The position numbers and the translations under genes are program-made. Below, piece after piece: positions 11,985-23,936 of a stretch of 64,000 nucleotides of DNA. The notes under the pieces were generated by a model that worked only from the letters and a program-made list of their open reading frames with translations, was not told the DNA's origin and ran no database searches. This DNA comes from Malania oleifera. Taxonomy: Eukaryota; Streptophyta; Magnoliopsida; Santalales; Ximeniaceae. Position 1 is the stretch's first letter; each line of letters begins with the position of its first letter. Where the stretch lies: the NCBI RefSeq assembly GCF_029873635.1, contig NC_080423.1:104575773-104639772 (forward strand). Reading direction: 5' to 3'.

Positions 11985-12074
<90 letters not shown>
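11985..12074. repeat. (AAT)n/(ATT)n hairpin-forming repeat
   Basis: About 45 bases of AAT units are followed directly by about 45 bases of ATT units. The whole block is a near-perfect 90-bp inverted repeat without a loop. Confidence 0.95.
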
Positions 12075-12114
12075 GTTTTTACATTAGGTTTGGATCAAGT
12101 CAAGTAGGTTGTAC

Positions 12115-12586
12115 TATGGGTGAGCATAATTCAGTTAAAACTAAATTAACCGGGTAAATTTAGTCGGTTCAATTCAGTTAAAAATTTATTTGGTTCGATT
12201 CAATGTTCATTTTCATTGAATTCAATTTTCGATTTTTGGTTTAGTTTTTTGGTTCGATTAGTTTGGTTAACCGAATTAACCGAATAGTATAAATTAATAA
12301 TAAATAATTATATATATTATATACTAAAATATTTTATATATTATATATATACAAAAATTTTATTTATTTTTTATATGTTATATATATATATATTATATAT
12401 ACATATTTATATTTTTTATATATTAAAATATTAAATCGGTTAAACCAAAATTTGGTTCAGTCAGGTTTGAGTTCGGTTAAATATGAAATTTCAATCAATT
12501 CGGTTAATGATATTTGTTAACCAAATTTTTTTGATTAATTCGATTAATTAACCGAATTCACCGTACCAACCGAATGCTCACCTCTA
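12115..12586. mobile_element. hAT-type MITE, copy 1 (472 bp)
   Basis: The left end TATGGGTGAGCAT and the inverted right end TAGAGGTGAGCAT form terminal repeats. The flanks GGTTGTAC (12107-12114) and GATTGCAC (12587-12594) match at six of eight positions, an eroded hAT-size target duplication. The interior is AT-rich with repeated GGTTCGATT/GGTTAACCGAATT blocks and TATATA tracts. It has no coding capacity. It is closely related to the copy at 13428. Confidence 0.75.
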
Positions 12587-12594
12587 GATTGCAC

Positions 12595-13087
12595 ATTAAA
12601 CAAGCAACCCAACTCATATGTATTATTAGGTTGTACATATTTTTTTTTTAAGAAATTTTTTTAATTAATTTTACATATTAAACCCACCAATCAACTCATG
12701 CTAATCAAAATCGTTTCTTTGGATCTGGTGGATTCAATTTGGGGGCTTGAGTAGGTTGCGTAGGTCTATGAACAGACCTATTTCAAATTCTATACATATT
12801 ATTACTCTTTTTTTTTTTAATTGAGGAGAAAATATATTTACAAACCATCGCACAAAAGAAAAATAAATTGAATAAAAATGCACATTAAACTTATAAGAAT
12901 ATCTTTTTCAATAGTTTATTCAATAGCAATATTAGTTTACACTACTTTGGAGCATGAATATATTTTTAATACCAAAACGATAACCTTTTTTGGGATGATC
13001 TCAAAATGTGTGCCAGCAAAACAAGAGGTGAGACCCTTGTTAAGTCGAGATGTCTCCCAAGATACATAGTACGTACCTTGGAAATGC
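12595..13087. other. AT-rich stretch between MITE and SINE
   Basis: I see no gene. It holds poly-T runs near 12641 and 12810 and a GGATCTGGTGGATT-type block near 12720-12780. The 63-residue frame at 12878-13069 shows no domain and is probably chance. Confidence 0.4.
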
Positions 13088-13098
13088 TAATACTCCCC

Positions 13099-13314
13099 CC
13101 TTTTTTTTTTTTTTGGATTACGTACCGAATATCCATGCGTCCATTTTACGGTCCACGTTACTAATCCTGCGCCCTTTGAAGTTGACCCCACAATTCCAAA
13201 GGGAGGGAAAATTCAAGAGTCTAGGAGCAGAAACGAGTCCGGGAGGGTTTAAACATCTGACCTCATGAGAGACACTCTCGCAACCCGCACTACCACTTGA
13301 ACATACCTTGGGCG
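13099..13314 (-). mobile_element. tRNA-derived SINE with target duplication
   Basis: On the minus strand the head begins CCCAAGGTATGTTCAAGTGG. It continues with a box-A-like TTCAAGTGGTAGTGCGGG and a box-B-like GGTCAGATGTTTAAACCC, the two internal RNA polymerase III promoter elements of tRNA-related SINEs. The 3' end is an A-rich tail (14 A, plus-strand T run 13101-13114). TAATACTCCCC occurs on both sides (13088-13098 and 13315-13325), an 11-bp direct repeat as expected from LINE-type retroposition. About 216 bases. Family name not known to me. Confidence 0.75.
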
Positions 13315-13427
13315 TAATACTCCCCTTTTTAATAAGCTTTGTGTATGCATAGATGTAAAAAGAGAACAAACTAACAAAATACACGAAGATTGAAGAGCAC
13401 TTACTGAATATTTTTCCTTCTTACTTT

Positions 13428-13868
13428 TAAGGGTGAGCATAATTTAGTTAAAACTGAATTAATTGAGTAAATTCGATCGGTTCAGTTTGGTTTGATTTTC
13501 ATTTTCGTTGAATTTCAATTTTTAATTTTCGATTTGGTTTTTGGGTTCAGTTAATTCGATTAATTGAATTAACCAAATGGTATAAATTAATAATAAATAA
13601 TTATATCTTATATATTAAAGTATTTTATATATTATAAATATTAAAATTTATATATATTATTTACATTTTATATATATTAAAAATCTATATTATATATATA
13701 TATATAGTAAAATATTAAATCGATTAACCAATTTAATTGAAATTCGATTCGATCAGTTTTGAGTTTGATTAAATATGGAATTTTGGTCGGCTTGGTTAAT
13801 GAGATTTTTAACCAAAATTTTCTAATTAATAAGATTTATTCACCGAACTGACCAAATGTTCACCCCTA
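13428..13868. mobile_element. hAT-type MITE, copy 2 (441 bp)
   Basis: The ends TAAGGGTGAGCATAATT and, inverted, TAGGGGTGAACATTTGG match the 12115 copy. The flanks CTTACTTT (13420-13427) and CTCACTTT (13869-13876) differ at one base of eight. The interior repeats the GGTTCAGTTTGG and ATTAACCAAATGG themes of copy 1 and has long ATATAT stretches. No reading frame. Confidence 0.8.
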
Positions 13869-13907
13869 CTCACTTTTTCATTTCCTAATATTAGTACAAG
13901 AACGTCA

Positions 13908-13960
<53 letters not shown>

Positions 13961-14295
13961 AGTTTTAATTATTGAAATGTCCCAAGAAAATGATAACCAT
14001 ATTCTAATATACATTAACAAATATTGCCCTCGATGAAATTCAATGTTGGTCTGTTATCACACATGAATTTTGATTTATATAATTATTCCATTCAATTATT
14101 AAATTTCTAATAAATTCAAGTAATGAATTAAGTTATTTTTAATTATTTAAAAAAAAGCTATGTTTGGAAGTTAATTTGAACTATAAATTTAAATTTTTAT
14201 AAATATAAATAAAAATTAATTATAACATTTTGTTCAAATTTATACAAATTTAAATTTAAAATCCAAACTTCAAGTTTTAGAATACAGGATTAACA

Positions 14296-14342
<47 letters not shown>

Positions 14343-14455
14343 TATTATGTGAGAATTCAAACACAAGATCTATGCCTTTTGTATATGCATTTATCTTTTC
14401 GATTTATTGTTCATATATAAATGTCATCTCTTGCTATAGTCCCTAGGGGAATGCA
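13869..14455. other. AT-rich spacer with two (AT)n tracts
   Basis: It holds (AT)n at 13911-13958 and 14302-14338. Between them AAATTTAAATTT-like low-complexity sequence runs on. No gene or element end is visible before the LTR that starts at 14456. Confidence 0.6.
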
Positions 14456-16942
14456 TGTAACACCCCGACCCCGAGGGGCCTGGGATATTAACTTTTTACT
14501 ACTAATTTACAGCGGAAGCAAATAAACTCAATTTTTATTAAACCAGAGCACTAATATTCCATGTTACAATCACTTATTTCAAAAGAAGAAAATTACACAA
14601 ACGTAAATATCTGAAATCATACTATATTTCTAATTAAATCTTTATTTTTCTAATCCCCACCCGCATGCTTGCTAAGCCTGATTTCCGACATGTCCTTCAG
14701 AGTTATCTGAAATAAAATATGATTGGGGTGAGACGACGCTCAGTAAGTAAATAAGATTATTATTAGTGTGTGGCCAAAATGAGCTTTTAAAGAATTTCGT
14801 AAAACAATATTTAATACTATAACTTCAAAACTGCTTTTAGAATAAACATAAATTTAAAAATTTCTGCATAAAACTTTTGTCATCAATTTCAACAGTAAAT
14901 TTTTAAATCATATACTATAACTGCTAAATTAAACTTTTAACTTTAAAACTGTAAAAATATTTAATGATAAACATACATATACTTTTCCTTGTACGTTTTC
15001 CTTAGATCGTCATTTAAGCACCAAAATGATCCTTTTCACGTAAACTTACACTTTTCCTTCAAATCATCAGTAACTTTGTACACGTAATTAAATATGTATA
15101 AACATATATTGTAAAAACCACCCTTAGGCCTGTTTGCCGTAAGTCATGTTTACCCCCATGACTGGGTTGTGCGGTCCGAAGACTGGACTTAGCTGGCTGG
15201 CCGACCAAACTAAATCAACGTACGTAAACTTTAAGTGAGATTTTCCTTATTAAGTCCTGGACTTAAACCAGGTGTGCACTCAGGAGAAATCCGCTAACAT
15301 AAATAACCACTCTGTAAACAGTGTGGGTGCACTCTGATCCGTATAAACTTTAAGCTGCGGTACCGAGCATCTGTAACTTTGAACTTTCGTTGCCATAAGG
15401 GGTTTGAAAATCATCTTATTATCATTTATGCAATTTAAAATAATATCGTGAAAATCTTATCTTTACTCATATTTACATAAAAAATGTAACGTAGAAATAA
15501 ACTCATGCCACACAATTTTTGTGTTAAAAATATATATATAATTTTATTTTGAATAGAAAGAAATGCTGAAAATTTGCCCGAGGGGATTGAAACATTTCTT
15601 AACCCAAAAAAATAGATGCAAGTATATTAAAGATAGAACTGGTATAATTAAATATGCGTGAAAATAAACTCATGAAAATTTTGTGGAACTAATTGACATA
15701 ATTAAAATTTACGTACAAAATAAGCTCGGGTATGAATTTAAAATAAAAAGAAACTAACATAATCAAAATTTACTTACCTTCTTCTTTTACCGTGTGCTAC
15801 GAACACAATAATTATCTTTAAGAAATGAGATCAGAAAAAGTGGGTGATTGAGAACTTACTCAAAATTCTCACTCCACCACAAATTCTTTCACTCACTAAT
15901 CCTTCTCTTCCTTAGAAAATTGTTGTGAAAAATGAAGGTTGAGAGCTCCCTATTTATAGGAAAATTTTGGGGAAGAAATGGAATTTATAAAAGTGTGGGG
16001 AGATGGGTGAAATTATAATTTTTTTTTTAAATTAAAGAATGGGCAAGGGATGGGCAAGGTATGGGTTGAGTATGGGATGGGGATGGAGGCCATGTGGGAG
16101 TGCTTGCCACCATTCCCACTAAATAAATTTTTAATTAACTACTTACCTAATTAATTAATCAATTAGTTAATTAATTATTTTATTATTTTATTATTTTTCT
16201 TAATCATTATTGTCATTATTATTATCATTGTTATTACTTATAAACTATTTTAAGTATTTATTTATTTTATTATTTATTTTTGAACAAGAATTAAATTTAA
16301 ATTTTAAAAACTCATGTGGGCCCCACATGGTCTTGTGGGCCCCACACAACTTCGAGACCCGAATGGATCCTACGTAATTCGAATAACTCTTATACGATTT
16401 TATGCATCCTACATAGCTTTGAGACTTGTGAAAACCTCCATACGGCTTCGGGACTTATGTGGGCCCCACACAGTCTTGTGGGCCCCGCATAGGATACCTA
16501 TATTATTATTATTTTATCATATATCTCTACAAATTATATCAGTTAAAAACATTATTTTATGTACTTATTTACGTATATAAACAGTGTCTTGTGGCTCCGG
16601 GACTCATGTGGACCCCACATAGTATTGTGGGCCCCACATATGATACCTATATTATTATTATCTTATTATGTATTTCGACAAATTATGTCTGTCAAAACAC
16701 TATTTTATGTATATATACTTATTTACGTGTACAAATAGTGTCTATCCTGTTTATCCTATGAAATTCCATTTTGACCAGGCCGACCTCCAGGGAGCGACTG
16801 AGCCGCAATGGTCTCTGAGCACTCGCTAAGACAAGGTCTTTCTTAGGCATCAAATATGGAATCAAGGATCCTACAGAAAAATACTTATATATTGATATTA
16901 ACTAAATGACCATTTTTATTATTTTATTATTATTGTACTTTA

Positions 16943-17004
<62 letters not shown>

Positions 17005-17016
17005 TGGGTCATCACA
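14456..17016 (-). mobile_element. Gypsy-type solo LTR, reverse (2.56 kb)
   Basis: It starts TGTAACACCCCGACC and ends GGGTCATCACA on the plus strand. ATGCA flanks both sides (14451-14455 and 17017-17021), a perfect 5-bp target duplication. No internal domain is present, so it is a solo LTR. Near 14729-14770 it has the inverted form of the CACACAC/TTACTGAG/CTCACCCC block shared by the other Tekay-type LTRs here. Near 15140-15210 it has the CATGACTGGGTTGTGCGG module. It carries a (TA)n tract at 16947-17000. The TSD lies in an ATGC repeat, so its right side is partly redundant. Confidence 0.9.
16314..16745. repeat. Repeats with GTGGGCCCCAC palindromes inside the LTR
   Basis: The palindrome-like TGTGGGCCCCACA, or a one-base variant, occurs in pairs near 16315-16347, 16460-16490 and 16607-16638. 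The last two sit in a duplicated unit of about 150 bases (16441-16590 and 16595-16745) that also repeats ATAGGATACCTATATTATTATTA and TTATTTACGT. In plants GTGGGNCC is the core bound by TCP factors. That role here is inference. Confidence 0.7.
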
Positions 17017-17866
17017 ATGCATGCATGCATGCATGCATGTGAGCCCCCTCAATTATGGAAATTGGAAACACTGCGTCGGCTACATTCTAGGTTACTTTTG
17101 ACTTTCTCAAATTTTAAATGGGCCAATTTGATCATATTCATATATATATTCTTCAAGCTAGGTTTTAACACTTGAATATTTTCTTAATTCCACCGCTCTA
17201 TATCCATAGGTTAGGATGACTGATCATGGCTCACTGTTCGAAAATATTTGAAAACTAGTTTAATATGAAATTTTGATTTGAATCAAATTGAAATTTTAGT
17301 TAATCGATTTGTTTAGTTTGATTTTGATTTTTTTTTTATAATTTTTAATTATTGGTTTGGTTTCAATTTTTATGTTTATGAACCAATAATTACTTAAACC
17401 ATACCAATATATATATATACAATACATCTTAAAGTTACAAAATAATATTTTTTGTGTGATTAATATATGCAAATAAAGTGTAAATGCACACTAAATCAAA
17501 ATCCAAATAAAATATATTATTTAAAAAAAATTACAATGATTTAAAATTTGATTCGGATCAAATAACCAAATCTAACCATCATGAATAAATATCAAATGCA
17601 TGAACAAAATTTTAATTTTACACATAATTAATATTTAATTTATCTTAATTTTTAATCATACAAAAACAAACCTTCATTTTTAATAGAATCTAATGTAGAA
17701 GACAAATAAAATGGAAAAAGAATTTCCTCCTTATTTTGTTTTCCTTTCCCTTTTTCAAGTAAAATTCTTAATCCAAACAGATAATTAAATTTTATTATTA
17801 TTATTTTTTTATAAAGTTCATATTGCAACTTCAAAAGCTAATTGAGAGTATACCTCATTTACAACT
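17017..17866. other. AT-rich spacer
   Basis: It begins with an ATGC tandem run (17017-17040). No gene is visible. Bases 17220-17580 have degenerate GGTTTGGTTT and AACCAAAT blocks that may be an eroded MITE. The 60-residue minus frame at 17652-17834 has no recognisable motif. Confidence 0.4.
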
Positions 17867-18326
17867 TGTTGGAATTGATGTATTCTAAAGAGGGGGGTGA
17901 ATTGGGTATTTTTAAAAAAATGTCTTCCTAAGTATAACTAACCAGCAACATTAATACACAACTTAGGGTCTATTTATGTATTTCCTAATATCACAAATTT
18001 CTACTAAGTAGAAATTTAAATAAATAAAGCAATCTCAATATTATCAATCATTTAATGCATATATGTAAAACAATTAGAGCAATAAATAAAAACATACAAG
18101 TGCAAAAAATAAATTACGGAAAAATGGAACTGACACCAGATATATTATCGAGGTTCGGCCAATACTGCTTACGTCCCCGCCTTAAACTCACAAGTAAGTG
18201 GATTCACTAAATTGCTCACTTGCAGATGTAATGATGTAACAACTCAGAAAATATTGATATTTAAATATTAAAGAGAGAGGAAATGGAAACAGGAACAGAA
18301 TAAGCTCATAGTTGCACACAGGGCTT

Positions 18327-18530
18327 CGTCGATGAACACAGGAAGTTTGTCGACGAGGGCATAAAAGATTTTGTCGACGAAGACAGGGCTTTGTCGACGA
18401 GAAAGTACCGAGAGGAGTTCTGAGGGTAGTCTGAATTTCATCGACGAACACAGGGCTTCGTCGACAAATTTAATGAAGGACTCATCAACGAGGTGACGTG
18501 TCTCGTTAACGAATTTGACAGTATAAATAT
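18327..18530 (+). promoter_or_regulatory. LTR U3 with TTCGTCGACGAA array and TATA box
   Basis: About eight variants of the 12-bp palindrome TTCGTCGACGAA occur at irregular spacing, often followed by ACAGGGCTT. They precede GGTGACGTGTCTC, an ACGT-core site of the kind bound by bZIP factors, and TATAAAT at 18522-18528. The same array occurs in the 3' LTR (31095-31290) before TATAAAT at 31294-31300. Position and composition fit a promoter. The factor is unknown. Confidence 0.6.
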
Positions 18531-19009
18531 TTGAAAATCGGGATTTTCATTCATTTACCAGCGCCCCTCTCTCTCTCCTCTCTCTCTCTCTCTCTACGAA
18601 TCCTCTCCCTTCTCTCTTTGATTCCGGCCCCACCAGTTGTCGGATCGACGATCTGAAACTACCACGACGCTCCTGGCGGAGTTCTCTACAAGTTTGCCAG
18701 AGCGGATCGTCAGGAAAACGAAGTTGAATTTCATCCCAAATTCAGGGTAAGGTCTTTTATCCATATTTTGGCCTTATGACAGTTATAAGAAATGATGTAG
18801 GCGGAAAAATACTAATATTTTGTTCTGGGATATTGTGTTTTCAGGATGTTGAATTAGGAATCCTACGGGTATAGAGCCAGTATTATATAGGGGCGCTTCA
18901 AAGTTAAGGTAAAGGAAATATGTTATGTTAGGAGTTTTAATAAAGTTAACAGTGATTTTATAGATGTATATTTATGCAAGTTTATTATACAATTTTTATC
19001 AAATATAAG

Positions 19010-22000
19010 TGTCGCGACGTCCCGGGAGCGCGTGTGCCCCGAGCGGCAAAATTAAAATCAATTTTTTATTTTTAAGGAAAAACATGGAATATCGGAGTTG
19101 CCACTAACCTCTAGTGCGGTTAGAACATATGATTACTACCCCGTTAGGGGTAGAATCGGTCTACATTACCAGAGTTGGGGTCGGGAGTTCGGTTACGCGA
19201 GGGGAAGGTACGAGCACCCCCCTAGGCGCCCGTTCTTACGAACGGTACCTAATTAATTTGAAATTATCCCTAAGTTAATCTAATAATTCTTTAAATTACT
19301 CCTTTTTTTATGAATTTATAAATACATGTGAAAAATAAATAAATAAATAAATAAATAAAATAATAAATAAATAAAGATAATATATATATATATATTCCCT
19401 CAGAGCTTAGGGTACGTGATGCCCGAAGACTCATACCCCCCGCAATAAAATCATAGGGATTATAAAAATCAAAAATATTTAATAAATAATAAAATATCTA
19501 TATATATAATATAATAAAATAATAATAATCATTATAATAATGAACATAATAATAATAAATAAAAATAGTAAAAATAATAATAATGGTACTAATGATAATA
19601 ATAATAATAATAATAATATTAATATTAATAGTAGTAATCCCACAATAACAAATAATATTAATACGCACATATTAACAATAAATACATATTCTAAATATCA
19701 TAATGGTAACATAATAATTTCACACATGATAATAATAATACTACACTATAAATAAAAGGTAATAATAATAATCTTCCTAATGGTATACACCCCTTATATC
19801 CTATTAATACTTTTACACCCATATGGAAATAATTGATAAAAAAGTTAAATCAAAATTCAAATTAAAACATGGAAACCTATGCACAAGTAAAGAAATAATG
19901 AAATTATGGAAACAAGGTATTGCTGAAAATAATAAATACAAAATGGTTGCCAAAATTAATACACAACCCTAACTGTACAAATACTAAATACAAAGTGAGT
20001 ACAATAATGACCAAAACCCTAAGTACATAATTTATATGGAAGCAATTTCAACCCTAAAAGTACATCAAGATACAATAAATCAAAATATGAGAATACAAAA
20101 AATCAAAACATGATATACAATGTTAAGAATATATAGTAGTAAGGCAACAATTTTAATGATAACATAATCTCAAAATACTAAGGTTACCAAGATAAATGAT
20201 ATTGTGTACATTAAAATACTACAAATATGATAGTAATAAATATATAATATGTAATATCCATTATAATATTGAACATACCTTAAAACTAACATGCTAAATA
20301 CACTAAAAATACTAAACACAATATTACTAGATATATCAACATGCCAACCGTAACCAAAATATAAAATATGCAAATCAACTATATAAACCTAAACATAATA
20401 ATGAAACAATCTACATAATAAACCCAATAATAGCATATAACAATAATAAAACAATCCACATAATAATAATACCAACCATATGCAAACAATAGAATTTTAA
20501 TACTAATAAAATCAATATGATAATTAATATAATAATAACATTCAAACCATGCCGTAATTTTACTAATAGTAATATACAAACCAGTAACATAAGAATAACG
20601 CAATCATGTAATTAATAATAATATACAAACTACGTAATACTAATACTAATTAATATAATGCCAATGCTAATATTAATAAACCAACTATATAACAATATTA
20701 CTAATAGTGATATATAAATCATATAATACTAATAATAACAATACACCTATGATGTGATAACAATATTAGAAATATTATACAAATCATACAATAATATTAT
20801 TAATGGTAATATACAAATAATATAACAACACAAATATAAACATAAGTATATATAGAAAAACCTAAAATAAGTATTTCAAATGTAAAACCCTACAATAACA
20901 AGATTATACAATAAACACAAAACATATAACCAAAAGCATTAAAAACCTAAAATGGATATTTCAATCATAAAACCCTATAATAACAATTTTAATATGTACA
21001 GCAATATGCAGATCGAATATTAAAACAAATCCTTTAATAACAATTTTCATATACACCATAATGATAAAATAAAGAAAAATTAAAACTTTAAAACATAAAG
21101 TGTGTGTGTGCATGTGAGAGTATGTGTGTGTGCGTGTACAGGAAAACTTACAGTGGGGAGGTTGCCGGAAGGCTGGAGGGAAAGTTGCAGAGCGCTGAAG
21201 TAGACAGCAGGTCCGGCTGGAAGCCTCGGTGACTGGAGGGAAGTTGCAGAGGGAGGTCTCGTTAATGGCTGGCCGGAGCAGAGGGTGGTGAGTGGTTCCG
21301 TCGTTGCCTGTGCTTGAAGACGGTGACGTTGATGATGTTGGCGGGGTTGGTATGACGAGGGAGACGGCAAAGACAGGCTTTCAGGTAGCCGGAACTGCTG
21401 TGGTGGTGTTCGGGACTCTTGTAACAGATGGAACAGGGGGTGGTCTGCGAGCTCTTGGTTCGGCCAAGATGATGGCTGGGTGTGGACGTAGCCGTGGCTG
21501 GGGGTTGGCGGATGCTGGTAGCAGGACTGCTGCAGAGGCGTGGAGGATGGCTGTGGGTTGTCGTGTGTGAGCGAGGGCTGGTGATGGTGGTCGTGAGACC
21601 ATGGAAGGAGAAGAAGATGAAGAAGAAGAAGCAGCCGCAAGTTTTTTTTTCTTTCTTTTTGGCTGTGCGCCCCCCGGCTCCCTCTCCAAGCCAAAAGGGT
21701 CATTATATAAAAAAAATTTAGAAACCCTAACTCTCTCTTTTCCTTTTTGGTTCATTGTATTTTTATTATATTTTCTCTTTTGGAAACAATATATATGAGT
21801 ATAATTACTATCATGGTAATAAGGATATAATAATAATAATAATAAATAAATAAATAAATAAATAATAGTGATAGGAAAATAAATAATAAAATAATAGTAA
21901 TAATAACAAATTACTTATATCAATATAGGAAAATAAATAATAATAATAATAGTGAAAATAATAGTAGTGATAATAGATAATAATAACAATAAAAATCATA

Positions 22001-22055
22001 ATAGTAATAATAATAAAGTATTAACACTAATAATATATATGATAGTTTAGTAAAA

Positions 22056-22086
<31 letters not shown>

Positions 22087-22139
22087 AAATAAAAATAAAA
22101 ATAATATATTGGGCCTTGGGCAAAAATAGGGTGTCTACA
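19010..22139 (+). mobile_element. Tat/Ogre-like gypsy solo LTR (3.13 kb)
   Basis: It starts TGTCGCGACGTCCCGGG and ends GGGTGTCTACA. ATAAG flanks both sides (19005-19009 and 22140-22144), a perfect 5-bp target duplication. The left part has GTCGGGAGTTCGGTTACGCG and AGGGGAAGGTACGAGCACCC, hallmarks of Tat-lineage LTRs as I know them. The middle is made of AAT-rich runs. A GC-rich island at 21100-21700 interrupts them. No coding domain is seen, so it is a solo LTR. Confidence 0.85.
21100..21720. other. GC-rich island in the Tat-like LTR
   Basis: It stands out sharply from AT-rich flanks. Open frames run on both strands (minus 21080-21703, rich in Pro, Ser, His and Gln; plus 21292-21570), but none has a recognised domain and their composition follows the local base bias. 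The stretch GAAGAAGATGAAGAAGAAGAAG lies near 21608-21632. I take it as the transcribed untranslated part of the LTR rather than a gene. Confidence 0.4.
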
Positions 22140-22662
22140 ATAAGTTTAAATGAATGTGTGGCCTAAATGATTTTCATGAGATGAAGTAATTTATATAGCT
22201 TTTATAATATATATCATACTATACAGAATGCATGGAAGTAGACAGTATGTACAGTTTATATGGTTCTTCTCAGTATATGAAATCATACAGAATATACAGG
22301 TGTAGATATAGATATATATTCATAGACACTATACAGAGAGATTTACATACATATATAGTATTCTTATGAACAATTTCATGAAACAGATAAATACATATAT
22401 ATGTATACACGCATACAGTTTTATTCAGATCAGTATTTATATTACAGCTTTATACAGAACAATACATACAAAGTTTTAGCATGTCATATTCCTATTACCA
22501 TAACATACAGAATATACATACAGAGTATACAGACAGAATATACAGATAGAGATACAAAGGTAGCATCAAGATGCTACGGATGCAGTATACAATTTTACAG
22601 TATATATAAAGTATATAAAGATAGCATTATGGTAATTTTGGAACATGGCGAAAATAGTAAAA

Positions 22663-22708
<46 letters not shown>

Positions 22709-23550
22709 ATATATGTATATATGTATATATGTATATAGTATCAGATCCCTGTGGAAAGATTATAGACAGACAGTACAGATATAGTTTACAGAGCACAATA
22801 CCATTGCTTTATTCAAATAGAGTGCAACCACACATCTCAGATAGTGTGTGGGTACCGTTTATCCGTGCTCGAAGAGGATGTAGCTCCCTAGTACGTTGGG
22901 TAAAGGGGGCCGGTTAGACGAGGTAGCAGCCAGTCCCGTGCCTAGGAGAGGATGCAGCTTGGCCGGATTGAGGTAGTGTAGAGTATATTGACTTATCTGG
23001 AGGGCCGACCAGATAGAGTCCCCCCTATGGGCCGCACAACCCTGTCATGAGGGGTCAAATCATGACGTACAGAGTCCCAGGGATAAAGCACAGATATGTA
23101 TATGTATACAGTATTACAGTATATGATGTGTATAGTATGATATTATAAGTATGAAAAGTAGTAAACACAGACAATACAGTATATCTAAAATTGTGAAAGG
23201 AAATTATGCTTTATAGATGTTTTATTGCATGACAATTCAGTATTATTTTTAAGTATTCTTAACTTAGTTGCCACACACTAGTAATAACATATTTCCACTT
23301 ACTGAGCATCGACTCACCCCATTATTTTACTATTTTTCAGGTGGGCCAGGTAGGCGAGCAGATCAGGCTCGCGGATAGGAAGTAGTTAGATCACCCTAGA
23401 TATAGGGTGAGTTTTTGTCAGAGCTGTATATTTTTGAGTAGATAATACTGGAGGGATATTTTGTATGGTCTGTATTACTGGATTCTGGTATTGTATAGTA
23501 AATATGTGAATAGCTGCATGATATGTGTTTCCGCTGTTTAGGTATGGATG

Positions 23551-23592
<42 letters not shown>

Positions 23593-23619
23593 GGTATAAA
23601 TTTTGAGGTTGTTACAATT

Positions 23620-23631
23620 TGGTATCAGAGC
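23620..23631 (+). other. Primer binding site, initiator-Met type
   Basis: TGGTATCAGAGC begins four bases after the LTR end. This is the standard plant LTR-retrotransposon primer site complementary to the 3' end of initiator tRNA-Met. Confidence 0.9.
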
Positions 23632-23936
23632 CTAGGTTGCTAGGTTTTGTAGACTCTAGAGTGCAGTGGAAAGCAATACCAGAATATAGAAGAAGGGTTT
23701 GAGGTTTTGTTCTGTGAGGTGGATACAGGATTTCGTGGTAGTTTCTGTGTTTTTCCTGGGGTGACGATTCCAGGAAAACCATAGTAAACTGTCGACAAGT
23801 CTTGTGTTTGGGTTGCAGGAGTGGATTTTGAGATTAGGAGCAAGAGGGGTAGATAATACAAGATTTGGAGTTTTAGTTGAATAAGTTGGGTCTGTAGGAG
23901 GATAGAATTTGAAATAGTGTTCTATGTGTTTGTAGG

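Larger units (their letters stand above)
18235..23616 (+). repeat. Tekay-type 5' LTR interrupted by a Tat-like solo LTR
   Basis: It starts TGTAACAACTCAG and ends GGTTGTTACA. Without the 19010-22139 insert and its duplicated 5 bp it is about 2.25 kb. The U3 part has an array of TTCGTCGACGAA-like palindromes (18327-18520), an ACGTGTC site and TATAAAT at 18522-18528, then a CT-rich stretch. Donor- and acceptor-like sites frame exon-like segments at 18845-18908 and 23341-23406. The shared CACACACTA/TTACTGAG/CTCACCCC block lies at 23270-23320 and (TA)n near 23555-23590. Confidence 0.88.

Noticed and set aside
19479-19755. Frames of poly-Asn (plus) or poly-Leu/Ile (minus)
   Set aside because: Translations of AAT/TTA runs in the Tat-like LTR. 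The same holds for 21811-22123.
22401-22917. Frames with long Ile-Tyr runs
   Set aside because: Products of (TA)n at 22665-22704 within the Tekay-type 5' LTR. The same holds for 16906-17175 and 61180-61365.
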